From: Taxillus chinensis
Lineage: Eukaryota > Streptophyta > Magnoliopsida > Santalales > Loranthaceae
Assembly: GCA_023512835.1 (NCBI GenBank)
Contig: CM042087.1
Span: 48,511,682-48,575,681, forward strand
Direction of reading: 5' to 3'
DNA: 64,000 nucleotides
Numbering within the stretch: the stretch's first letter is position 1; every line of letters starts with the position of its first letter. This document shows positions 47,671 to 58,400 of this stretch, piece by piece. The position numbers were made by a program, and so were the translations under genes. The notes below the pieces were generated by a model, which made no database searches, had not been told where the DNA came from, and worked only from the letters and a program-made list of their open reading frames with translations.

Positions 47671-48654
47671 AGGGCAGTAAAGAACTCAAATCCCTAATTT
47701 TCATATATACGTGCCTTTCTAGAGAGAAAAAAAGAGGAGAAGAGAGAGAAAGAGAAGGGGAAAAGCGAATTGGACGATCCGGAGCTCAAAGCGACCAAAG
47801 TCGAGGTAGGGATTCGTTCTTGTCACTCCCATGTTGTTGATTATGCTTGCTAGAGTAGCTAAAACATGTGAATTAAATCCCAATTCGTGAAATTGGATAT
47901 ATGAACCCTAGAGTTTAAGAAACTCGATTTTTGTTGTTTCGGTATGAATTGATGTTGTTTTGATAGCCTAAGATGGCTAGGATGAGTTAGAAAGCCATTT
48001 GGGGGATGAATTAGTGCTTAAAAATGGAGATTTAACGAATATAATTGGGTTTTAGGACGAAATCGGGAAGAACGCAGTCGATAGTTCGCAACTGGGGAAC
48101 TGCTCGAGGCTAGTGTCGAGCAGAGCTTTGAGTAGAGTGTCGAGCAGGGAGCCTCGAGCATGTTGCTCGAGCTTAGAGTGTCAAGCATGGTGTCTCGAGC
48201 AGTTAGACAGTGCAGTTGCCAGTGTATGTTGCCAGGGTGCCTGCACCCATTTACATTGTAACCATTAAGTCTCAAGTATTATACTTAAGTTACAATGTAA
48301 ATAACGAAATACCCCCCATTTGGATTCAAAGAAAAATACTAGAAAATTATATTTCTACTCCTTCAAAATGTGATTTTTGGGAACTAGTACTAAATTCCGG
48401 AAAAATCCAGTTTTTGGTCTGAGGTGACCATTTGCGCACCTAGATGAGACCTTTCAGAAAAATCCCCAAAAATCAGATTATCTTAGTTAAGATATGGGGA
48501 GCCAATGCTAGGACTTTTTTGTTTCAAGAAAACAAGTTCTACTAAAATTCTCTCTCTGAGTCAAGACTTGAGGATAGAGTTGTGAAGATTGGCCTTTGTT
48601 ACAAAGAGAGTATATGAACCCTAGTGGTCATGTAGGCCTGCGAATTTACCTTGT

Positions 48655-49030
48655 TAAGCCTAGGAGGCTACTATTGAGGGCCTGGGAGGTAAGAGATGTT
48701 CAGAGCCTACGAGGCTACTGAGCCTGAGAGGTAATATTGTACCTAAGAGTTAAGGCGGGGCCTGAGGTAATACTGTACCTGAGAGGTAATAGAATATTGT
48801 GCCTGAGAGGCAATGTTGTGCCCGAGGGGCAATACGATGCCTGAGAGGTAATGTACATGAGAGATAATATAGTAATGTATTTGATATGCAATGTACCTGA
48901 GAGGTAATATAAAATATTATGCCTGAGAGGCAATGCTGTGCCCGAGGGGCAATACTATGCTTGAGAGGTCATACTGTTACTAAGAGGAAAGATTATGTAT
49001 GAGAGGTAAGACTGAGCCTAGTGAGGCTGT
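48655..49030 (+). repeat. minisatellite of gcctgagaggtaat units inside the LTR
   Basis: At least 15 diverged units of about 20-25 bp are built on gcctgagaggtaata with variants (cctgagaggcaat, cccgaggggcaata, tatgagaggtaag). A higher-order pair, tgcctgagaggcaatg then tgtgcccgaggggcaata, appears twice (about 48800 and 48920). No unit-to-unit identity or unique spacers as in CRISPR. Confidence 0.75.
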
Positions 49031-51093
49031 GTGATGAAACTATTGTGGCTGGTTTGATGCTATGATTTGGGTCATGATGGCTAAGGTGTCGAAGGGGTGG
49101 TGCGGGTGGCCGACATTATGAGAGTCTCATGGTATGTTGATGGTTATGGTTATGGTTAGCCCGCATACTTACATGTACTGTGTGGAACCTTTGGATCTGT
49201 TGTGATATGTTATGCTCACCTATATACTTGTGTGTGAGATCTATGTGACATGTGAGACTCTTAAGTCCATGTGAGATGTCAATTGTGCCTGGTGGCATAT
49301 TCGGTGGTTGAGTTTGAGCTGAGTTAAGCTCAGTGCGGATGTACCTTTGCGTGGATGTGATAGGTGGCTAAGGCCCCTCAGTTTGTGATGTACCCTATTG
49401 GGTGAGGTTAAGGCCTGATTAGCTTGTCGAGTTGATATGGTCTTGTGAAGGATCATGGAGGCTGCGCCCTGAGGTGATGTGGATCCTGTTTAGGGTTGTG
49501 GTGAATATGTTGGGTCCTTGTGTGGATAAGATAGGCTATTCTACTGATGTGATTTGTTGCTAATTCTATTTTGGATTGTGGGGAAACATACTGAGTCCTA
49601 AGGAGGAGAGGATGTCATGGTGTAATGTTGTATTGATGGGATATTGTGAGGCTTCTGATGACAAGTGGTAAAGACTCCTGAGATGTTATGTTAGCGTCAG
49701 AGTCTGTTTGTTCTCAGGAAGGTGTTTCATGATATCGAAAGTCCTCTCAACCCGAGGTGATTGAGCGGCGTGTCCCGCAGAGTGGCGGTACCAGATTGGA
49801 ATACCTATCCCTTGGCACTCAATAATGGCACCAGTACGTTGTGAGAGCTGTCTGGAGAGTTGGAGGTTAAAAACAAGGAATTTGCTCTTCGATTTTAGTT
49901 TGCTTCTGGCTGTGTCTTGACGTTTGTTGTATGTATGGTTATGCTTTGAGCATGTATTGAGTGGAGGGTGTCGAGTGATAGAATTCCTACTGAGCTATGG
50001 TCGCTCATCCCTCCTGTTGTGTTTGCTTTTGTTTGTTTCAGGTGCTTACAGGAGCTAGGAGGTTCACCAGAGGTGGAGGACTTGTGTGTGTTTGTTTCGT
50101 TGGATTAGAAAAACTATGATGTAACCCCATGCGGAAAAGAACAAGTATGTATGTGTATTTGAATTGTGATTTGAAATGAGATTTCTATATATGTGTGATA
50201 TGGTTTTAGGGATGGCACCTGTGCTAAGGTCCCTTTCTCGGTGTTCTCACCAACCCCTTGTCCCTTCGGGTGCGGGCATTGGAATTCACTACCCGGTTTC
50301 TGTGGGCTGAAAAGTCGGGGCGTGACAGTAAATATTATATAGTAAAGCATGACAAAAATAATATGTCCAACTCTTGATCACGTGACTAAGCAAAAAGAAA
50401 GGCGACCTCTTCACCTAAGTATCATAATTCAGAAATACTAGACATTGCTTTGCACCACATCTCAATTGTTAATTTGAACTACTGTTGTTATAGAAGACCC
50501 TTCTATTTTAATTTATTTACTTATTTGATATTTGATGTTTTATTTTTTACGATTTCAGATCTCTCTGCATTGCTTCCTGGCAAATAGGAAAAATAGATAA
50601 GGAATTGACTTTTATTGAAGTGTGGATCCAAAAATTCCTTTCGATGGAGGATTTTTAGATTTCAAAATTTAATATATACATTAAAAAAGATTAAAATTTT
50701 GATTTATGTTTGTATAATATTTTACAATTAATTTTTATGTCTTTTTATATTTTGAATCCGATCATATCATTATCAATGTTATAAAAAATATCTTTATATA
50801 GACAATCAATCCAATCATTCATTCTACAATACAATCAATTCTTCATGATCTTCATAGTAGAGATGTCAAAGAATGCTCTTTTCATGGTAGTCATAATTGA
50901 TAAAGTTAATGTCAAAATTATTAACAAATAAATTAATGAATATATCATATTTTTAACTATTTTTTAAGCAAGATTACAAATTCTTATTTTAGACAAGACA
51001 AATAAGTTTTTTTTCATATTTTAAATTTTTTATTTATACATTAATTATTAATATTGTGATAAAGCTAAAGGCGAGCATTTTGCCCTCCTAATC

Positions 51094-51134
<41 letters not shown>
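51094..51134. repeat. TA/CA compound microsatellite
   Basis: A (TA)n run directly followed by a (CA)n run inside the stretch inserted between the two JAZ pseudogene exons. Confidence 0.8.
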
Positions 51135-51444
51135 TATTATTTGCAATCGTATTTGTTTTCCTTATTTATAGGAACTCGAGAGTAGTGACTTAAATTTAGA
51201 ATTGAGCAGTCTTAAGGTATGTGGTTGATGTTGATGTGTTGGGTAAATATATGAAAGAATGAAACAAAATCATCCCTAGAACAATTCTATGATTGAAGAC
51301 GAAAAAGAAGTTTAAAATTATGAGAGAGAAGTGACAAAGCATCCATGGCAGCTCTGAAAGATGTATTTGGAAATAAACGTTGTCATTTTTCTTCGATTGT
51401 TCTACTTTAAGCTCCTAGAATGAAGACAAAAATAGGATACTCAA

Positions 51445-51447
<3 letters not shown>

Positions 51448-51477
<30 letters not shown>
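51448..51477. repeat. TA microsatellite
   Basis: An uninterrupted (TA)n run of about 30 bp, also between the JAZ pseudogene exons. Confidence 0.8.
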
Positions 51478-51479
<2 letters not shown>

Positions 51480-51914
51480 AGTATATCATTTTTGTCATTT
51501 TATATTATTTTTGTCAAATAACCTGCTTGAGGCTTGCTCAAAGTATTGTCTCGAGCAATATCTTTTTTCTACGCAGGAGTGGAGTTTGAGGATCTTGCTC
51601 TATATTAGTTCAAGTCTAACATAAATACCTGCTCAAAATTTTGAATCAAGCAATAATTGTATCCATGCATGTTATAGTAGGCTAATATAACCTATTTCAT
51701 GTTAACCGAAAACGACGATGCCACAATGTCCATTGTCTAGTAGCTATGCTAAGATACATATATATGAAAATTGTGAGGATAAAAAGTGTACAATAAAAAG
51801 CAATTGCGATTTGTTATGCGGTGCAATAACATAAGAATCAAGAACTCGTTGGCGGTGCCTTCCATGTTCGTTGGTGACGAAAAGGCATGGCTGGAGTTGG
51901 ATGCTTCCAATTAA

Positions 51915-54900
51915 GTCGCATATCTATTTATATTTCACCTTCTAATGAAGTTGATTAAGATAAATTATTTCCTATTCTTAGATTGGATTGACTTTTTTTG
52001 TGTGTGTTTCTCATTTAATTCTTAGATAAATTAAGCTCCTTTCATATGCCATTTATATTAAGTACTTTTAATTATTTTTTGTGTTTGTGAATGTGTTCTA
52101 CTTCCGCATGCTGGCAAAGTGGCACCAAAAACAAAAATGGTGTGATTTTAATACGCCAAAGCATAAGTTATTAAGTATGGCAACATTTACACGATAAATA
52201 TGAATATATTCTCATTTTTTTATTATTTTATTTTTATAATATAATATTATTGTTAATTAGTTGGTCTTGGTATTGTTTATTAAATTAGTTTTAACGTACT
52301 TTATAAAATCTTGTATAATTCTAAACCATCTATTAATTGTGAATGAATGGCATAGCTAAGCTAGCCAAAATTTAATCCCACATAAACATGTTAAGGATTC
52401 TTAAACCTTAATTACACTAATTGTCTAAGCAATGAAATAAAAAGGCTGTTGAGTTTCATAATTTGAGACTTATGCTCATTCGGTTGAGTGGTAAAAAAAT
52501 ATTAAATAAATTTTTTGTAAGTATCCTTAGGCCATTCAAATAAACAAGGAATTGGGCTAAGTTTCCTCAAAGCTTGTGAACTACTTTCATAACATACAAA
52601 CTTAAGATTTATTTTAAGGTTCATTTATAAAACTTCAACTTTAGGTCCTTCATTTCATTTAATTGGCTGGCCAATCCACATGTAATCAAATGGCTAAAAC
52701 CAAAATCAGGGCTTATAGAAATTAATGGAGATAGATGAGTTCAGTTACAAAATCATCCAACAAGGAATTTGGCTAATCTTAATCCCATGGTAAATAAAAC
52801 TACGGTATCTTACAATATTCAAAGAAAACATATAATTTATAAGAGAGATAGATACAGATAATTAGGAGACAACCCTATTGCAATGTTCCAATCCATTGCA
52901 ATTCCCTTTTGTTGTTGATAATCCAAAAAGGGTGGTGTAAAAGATGCGTTGTGGCAGAAGGACGAATAGACGTTATGACAAAAATCAATTACTCTTCTTC
53001 TAACTAAAGCACGAGAGTTGAATCAAGTCTTTTCAATTGAACCCTCTTCTCCGGTACATAGTCATCAATTTCTTAAAATTTATTGAAGATAATGACATCA
53101 GGGCAAACCATGAATACTGATGGGTGCTAAATTCACCTAGTAACCGCAATAGGACAACGTAGCGGTAGCTGGCCACAAAGTGCGGGTCTATCCCACAGGG
53201 ACAGGATAGAAATCCTCAAGAACAGGCCAAACCAATTGTCTAAGCGATCAGGGGATTGTTTTGAATAATTAAAATGATAAATTAATTAAACGATACAATT
53301 AAGATAAATATTGCAGGGATAAAAACACCTAGGGAATTGATTTTCACCGCTACCAAATCATTTGTTCCAATTTTAAAATTAATTTAGCATGCAATTTCCA
53401 TAGCTTCGAGGGTGAACGATCCTAAATTGACCGTTAACCGCTTTTGCGTGATTAATGGTGTGCCGAAACCTTGCAATGGCCTACTCTCGTGGCACATTGA
53501 GACAAGGTTTGACCCCTTAAAGGTTTGTGATGTTCAAGGGTCCCCTTAGGTAGGCAGACTACTTTCGTGACTGCCGTGCCTAAGTCTCAATCCTAGAGTT
53601 TAGATAATTGAACGTCACCTTTCGGTCCTTAATCCAATTTCTAATAGTTTGTAAAAATGCAGGCCTCACATTCAACAAACAAACACGAATGAAAAGAGGT
53701 TAACTCCTGGATTTTACTATTATAGCTTAATACTGTGATTGGTTGGTTGGTATATCCTACGTATAAAAAAAAATTATAAAGGGAAAGCTTAAACTACAAG
53801 TTAGAGCATGAATATTTAAATCGCGAGTTTGGAAGAGTTTACATTTCACGCTCTTTAATTAATGCTTCAACAATTAAGCCATAATTTCATATCATTCACA
53901 TTAGGCACAATAATTGAGTTAAATCAAAGTGCTTGTTTGGTATGCGAAAATTGGAGGAAATAGATTCATTAAAAGAATAAAATTGACATGAGAAATAAAT
54001 AATTCTTTTTTATTATCTTTCCTGTGTTTGATATGCAAAAACAAGTAAGATAACATACACATGCAATTACTTTAATAGCCTCAATTAAAATTTACTAAAT
54101 AATTTTTTTTATTAATCAAAAATGTTTTCTTTCTCTTCTCTTACGTTGCACACAGGGGGACTGAGCGGCAGATCGCAGCGGGCAAGGGGGTTGGACTGGG
54201 CGGATCTAGCGAGGGGGAGGAGAGAGAATCGGCGGGAGGGGAATCGGACGGGGAGGGGAGGAAGTGTTGCACCAATGAGGGGGGGGGGTGACGGCAGATC
54301 GGGTGAGGGAGGAGGGTTGGGCAGTGGCGAGGGGGAGGGGAGAGGGAGAGGAGGGTTGGGCAGCAACGAGGGAAAGGGGAGGGAGGCGGGGCGATGGGGA
54401 GAGAGAGGGGTGGAGAAAGAAAGGGAGGAAGGGAAGAAAAAAATAAATAAGGGTAAAAAAAAAACTTTCCTAATGCAAGGAAACTTTTAAATTAAGAGAG
54501 TGGAGGGAATAAATTTTTCTCAATATGTGGGTATAAGATTTTGATGAGAATTTTATTAGCTTTTTTATTTTCATACCAAACGTAGGAAAAAAATACAATT
54601 TGATTCCTTTCTTTTTTTCCAGCATACTAAACATGCCCACAGAGTTTTAGAATTGATTGGTTTGTCAATTAAATTTTGTACTTTAAAAAAATTGTAAAGG
54701 AAAAGCTTAAATTAAATTAAACTATATCGGTATAAATTTTAATAGTAAGCCATTTTACTAAAATTAAATTTAACATATTTTAATATGTTACACCATATGA
54801 TTTTGTGGAACATGAATTCAATATAAGTATCCCACTTTAAAACAAAACTAAAAGGAGGCGGTTGATGAAAAATTAAACTTTCAAATTGCATTGTTTTAAA

Positions 54901-55454
54901 TAAAATCTAAGAGATGTCCCAATAGGAAAGCCGGGCCTCCAAAGAAAAGAGGTGTATATGTACAGTTGTTTCAACTTTATTTATTAAATTTGTCTTTTCC
55001 AAGTCAAGTCACACACACTTTAGTGAAAGTATTTTAAGTAATAATATATCTCTCCAATTATGTATGATTGACAGAAAATGTGAGGAAACAAAAGCAAAGG
55101 GGGTTCATTCCATAATTTCCCAGAGTAAAGGGACTGCCCCCATCCAAATCATTTTTAAAACAAACAAACAAACAAACTCGTGGCAAAGTCTATGATTTAA
55201 CGCCTTATAAATAAATTACAGGCGGGGCCGGGACTCTCTAATATAAAAACTGTTTGCACTTGGGCCACTTCCTTTTCGTCTTCTTGTCACCATCGCATTC
55301 GACTCCGAGGGTTTTCATTTTTTTCTTTTCTTTTTTTTCTTTTTTCCCCCTTTCCCCCCCCTTTTTTTCGTTTGTTCTTACTTTTTTTATTTTTATTTTA
55401 TTTTATTTTTTGGGGGGTGCTCTTCGATTCTGAAACCTAACCGTACATGAATCT
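51915..55454. other. intergenic DNA upstream of UBP1
   Basis: Up to about 52270 this is the duplicated JAZ 3' flank. The stretch at about 53100-53240 (containing gggtctatcccacaggga) resembles old plant retroelement sequence, but I cannot assign it. At 53930-54645 lies a second GC-rich-core element. From about 55200 the DNA becomes the UBP1 promoter and leader, with long T/C-rich runs (55318-55412). No gene is supported. Confidence 0.5.
53933..54645. mobile_element. inverted-end element with G/A-rich core
   Basis: The left end reads gtgcttgtttggtatgcga. The right end reads, in reverse complement, gggcatgtttagtatgct, with a second inner inverted copy (attttcataccaaac at about 54568). The arms are AT-rich and share gaataaa / ttattag motifs. 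The core at 54155-54440 is almost pure G/A with short g(c/t)ggat and gttgggcag units; gttgggcag recurs at about 54314 and 54354. Reading frames across the core are low-complexity (Gly/Arg/Glu-rich). No transposase. Confidence 0.45.
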
Positions 55455-55458
55455 ATGA
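55447..55458 (+). promoter_or_regulatory. three-codon upstream ORF overlapping the UBP1 start
   Basis: The minimal frame atg aat cta tga ends in a stop that overlaps the main ATG (55455-55457) as ATGA. If transcribed, ribosomes would meet the uORF 8 nt before the main start, allowing reinitiation or leaky-scanning control. The transcription start is not known, so the effect is inferred. Confidence 0.4.
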
Positions 55459-58400
55459 AGAACATGGAACAAGCTAGGCTGAAACAGCAGCAGCAGCAAC
55501 AGGCCTTGATGCAGCAATCTCTTTATCACCACCCCGCGCTCTTGACCGCTCCTCAGGTTCCGATTCCAGCTTCTCTTAGATCCGTTTCTCATTTCCATCT
55601 TTTTACTTCTGTTTATAAGTCCGTGTTTGTTTGCAAATGTGTGAATTTTTTTTTCCTTGATCTTTGCTGATTTTCCCCGAATTAGGGTGATTTGGGTATG
55701 TGTGATTTTTTTTCCTAACTGGGTATTTGGAGAATTATTTCTTGGTTGGTCGTAAAATTTTATTAGGATCAATAATCTTGGGCACACAGATACACATACA
55801 CACACACACTCACATATAAATATAAAGTCCCTAGTGTTGCAAGACCAGGGAGCCACTATTTTATAAAAATCACGCGGAGCTCACTTTCATGCATCTAGCG
55901 CAACATAGTAACCCAATGGCATATTTATTTTCTCATATATATATATACCGAAATTAATTAGCTTGTTTTCCACCACACAAATACAGTGTAAAACGTTTCC
56001 GGCTAGTTCAGGGCTCATATGCCATTCCACCCTTAAAAGTGGCCTTTATCCCTGCCTCCGCTCAGACATCAATCTGTGTATGTTGGGTCTTGAGTTATAA
56101 GTGACTAGGTTTTTTAAAAGCGAGTTGAACTAGGAGCATTTTCATTTTTCCGAATGCTTTTTTTTTGGTTGAAATCTGTTCTATTAATTTCAAGTTACAA
56201 TTTTTTTGTTGCTGTAATGGACATTATTTTTAATGTCCCTATTCATAATTATGATATAGTTATGGTTTCCAAAAATGGATGCCAAGTCACAAGTTGCAAT
56301 TCCTAATTACTTTGAGTTTACTTTATTCACCAGAATTTGCATTTATAATGTGTTTTTTTTCCTTTTTATTTGTCTTCACCGTGGCTGTATATGCTATCTC
56401 TGAGGAATTGAGATTTCAGACTTTCTTCTTTTCCAATTTAGCATTGTTAAGGAGTAGTAAATGTTTTTCACTTTGTTAGCTTTGGTTTCTGTCACGCATT
56501 CCCATCCTAACATGCACCTTTATAAGTTTTTAAAATCTTGCAGCTGGTGTGCTAATTAGTTTTTAGAGAGTTTTCCACTATGTTCCCGTTATTTTATTTT
56601 ATTATGTATATTTACTTTTCTAATTTTGCAGATAGAGCCTATCCTGAGTGGAAATCTGCCTCCTGGGTTTGATTCAAGTACATGCCGCAGTGTGTGAGTG
56701 CTGTACAGATTTTGTTTTGTTTTAGATTTTTGCGCCTTGGGTGTTACATAACACTTTTGTCTTGCTGTAAAACGTTAAGTGCACACGTGAATTTTTATTT
56801 GATCGTTCATACTGATTTTATTTTTACCATTATTTTGTATGATTATGGATGCTTATATACCTATTTTTGTTATTTTTTGGTAGTGCATATCCCATTTTCC
56901 AGTATATATAATTAATTGTAGATTTTGTTTAATTCCACAAACAATGCAGGTATGTAGGGAACATACACTCTCAGGTTTCAGAATCTATCCTTCAAGAGAT
57001 TTTCTCAAGTACAGGCCCCCTTGAAGGATGCAAGCTCATCCGTAAAGAGAAGGTTGTTGTTTATTTTGAATAGTAGAACAATATATGTTTTTTCCCAGTT
57101 ATGATGCCATGTTTTCTAGAATACTGGTCATCAAACTTTTCCCTCTTAAAGCTGTGTAGACTTTTGTTCTTTAATTTGTCCAATTTCCCTATCCTTCTGC
57201 CTCCACATTCTCTGTCTCTTTTTTCCTGTTACTTCTTTAATCTGCTACTTACATGGAGGCAGCCTTTCCTTGTCTTTTTGCAGTCATCATATGGATTTGT
57301 GGATTATTTTGATCGCAGATGTGCTGCCCTTGCCATTGTGACTCTCAATGGGCGAAATTTGTAAGTAAAACTTGAATTGAATTTTACTTAGCTTGTTTGT
57401 AGTTTTCTGTCTAATTCTGCAGTTTGCAGGTTTGGGCAGCCTATTAAAGTTAATTGGGCATATGCAAGTACTCAAAGAGAAGACACATCAGGTCTACATT
57501 ATTATAAGTTATTTGTGTTGTCATTTCCTGTTAATTATGTGGAGTCTTTTCCTAGAGATTAATTGAGCATGCATTATAATGCCTTTATTTGTGGAAGCTT
57601 ATATTAGCTTTATCTGACATGTAGGGCACTACAATATATTTGTTGGGGATCTTAGTCCTGAGGTTACAGATGCTACACTCTTTACCTGCTTCTCTGTTTA
57701 TACCAGTTGTTCGTAAGATCCATTTTCCTACTCATTTTGTTTTCTTCATCTTAACACGGGGATATTATGGAAATAAGGTGTCAGAATTAAGACCGAATGC
57801 TATTTGATAGATGCTTAGGAGAGATTTATGTATCCATCTGCTTTTTGCAGTGATGCAAGGGTCATGTGGGATCAAACTACTGGCCGTTCAAGGGGTTTTG
57901 GTTTTGTATCTTTTCGAAGCCATCAGGTTTGTTTTTTTTGGTAGACTTCTGTTTCGATGCTTCTCTGTCATGTATTTTATTGATTTATTTATTTATTTTG
58001 GTGCAGGATGCACAAAGTGCAATAAATGACTTGAATGGTATGAAAAAGTTTACAGCTGTGCAGTTTTTCTTTGTTCTCATTCTTTTGAATATAATGCTGC
58101 ATTAACTAAATAACTTGGACAATATTCTTTTTAGGTCTAATGCTGCTATAGCAATTCATAATTTTGCTCAAAGATAATCCGGCATATTTTAGCATCTTGA
58201 TGATGGATGTTAAGGTCAGAAAATAATAGTCATAAAAACTACATTTACTAGCATAGGAGGTTGATGGATAATAAATAGGAATCCTTGACTTATATGAATC
58301 GTGGAAGAAAATGACTTTCAGAACCCTATTTCATTCTCAATAAATAAATAAATCAAAGAAAACGAAACACTAGGTCATCATACAATATTTTAAAAATTCT

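Larger units (their letters stand above)
44260..50327 (+). mobile_element. 5'-truncated Ty3/gypsy-type LTR retrotransposon (3' end and long 3' LTR)
   Basis: At 47306-47335 a phrase typical of the end of gypsy internal regions occurs: gggacgaaaagtctttaag, then the polypurine tract ggggagagaa just before an LTR beginning TGTAATGAC. The LTR runs to GGGGCGTGACA at 50327, giving TGT...ACA ends and about 3.0 kb. That length and the terminal sequence suggest a Tekay/Del-like chromovirus, by inference. Upstream internal DNA (about 44260-44751 and 46579-47310) encodes no recognisable gag or pol, and no 5' LTR was found, so the 5' boundary is approximate. A 1.8-kb solo LTR (44752-46573) is nested within it. 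The element separates the JAZ gene from its partial copy. Confidence 0.6.
47335..50327 (+). repeat. 3' LTR of the gypsy-type element
   Basis: About 2,993 bp with TGT...ACA ends, preceded by a purine-rich primer tract. Inside are a duplicated U3 block (47404-47493 and 47550-47637), a TATA box (tataaat, 47664-47670) followed by a leader-like region, short tcgagc repeats (48105-48205) and a minisatellite (48655-49030). The near end contains ggtgcttacagg and aggttcaccagagg. Confidence 0.55.
50559..51914 (+). pseudogene. partial JAZ gene copy (exons 4 and 5) lacking the degron
   Basis: 50559-50596 matches JAZ exon 4, but about 20 bp coding for LPIARK are deleted; what remains reads SLHCFLANRKN. 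The donor gtaagg is changed to ataagg, and the following aattgactt matches the JAZ intron. 51833-51914 matches exon 5 (KNSLAVPSMFVGDEKAWLEL), with about 56 bp lost and an earlier stop (TAA at 51912). The match continues through the 3' UTR and flank to about 52270 (tatttcaccttctaa, gccaaagcataag). No TIFY exon is present; upstream is the gypsy LTR. The 1.2 kb between the two exon remnants exceeds the original 109-bp intron, so it holds inserted DNA. It is a decayed segmental duplicate. Confidence 0.8.

Noticed and set aside
48655..49030. CRISPR-like array
   Set aside because: Units are diverged and variable in length with no unique spacers, and the context is a plant LTR; a minisatellite.
54122..54490. 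Gly/Arg/Glu-rich frame of 122 codons
   Set aside because: Low-complexity G/A core of a transposon-like element.
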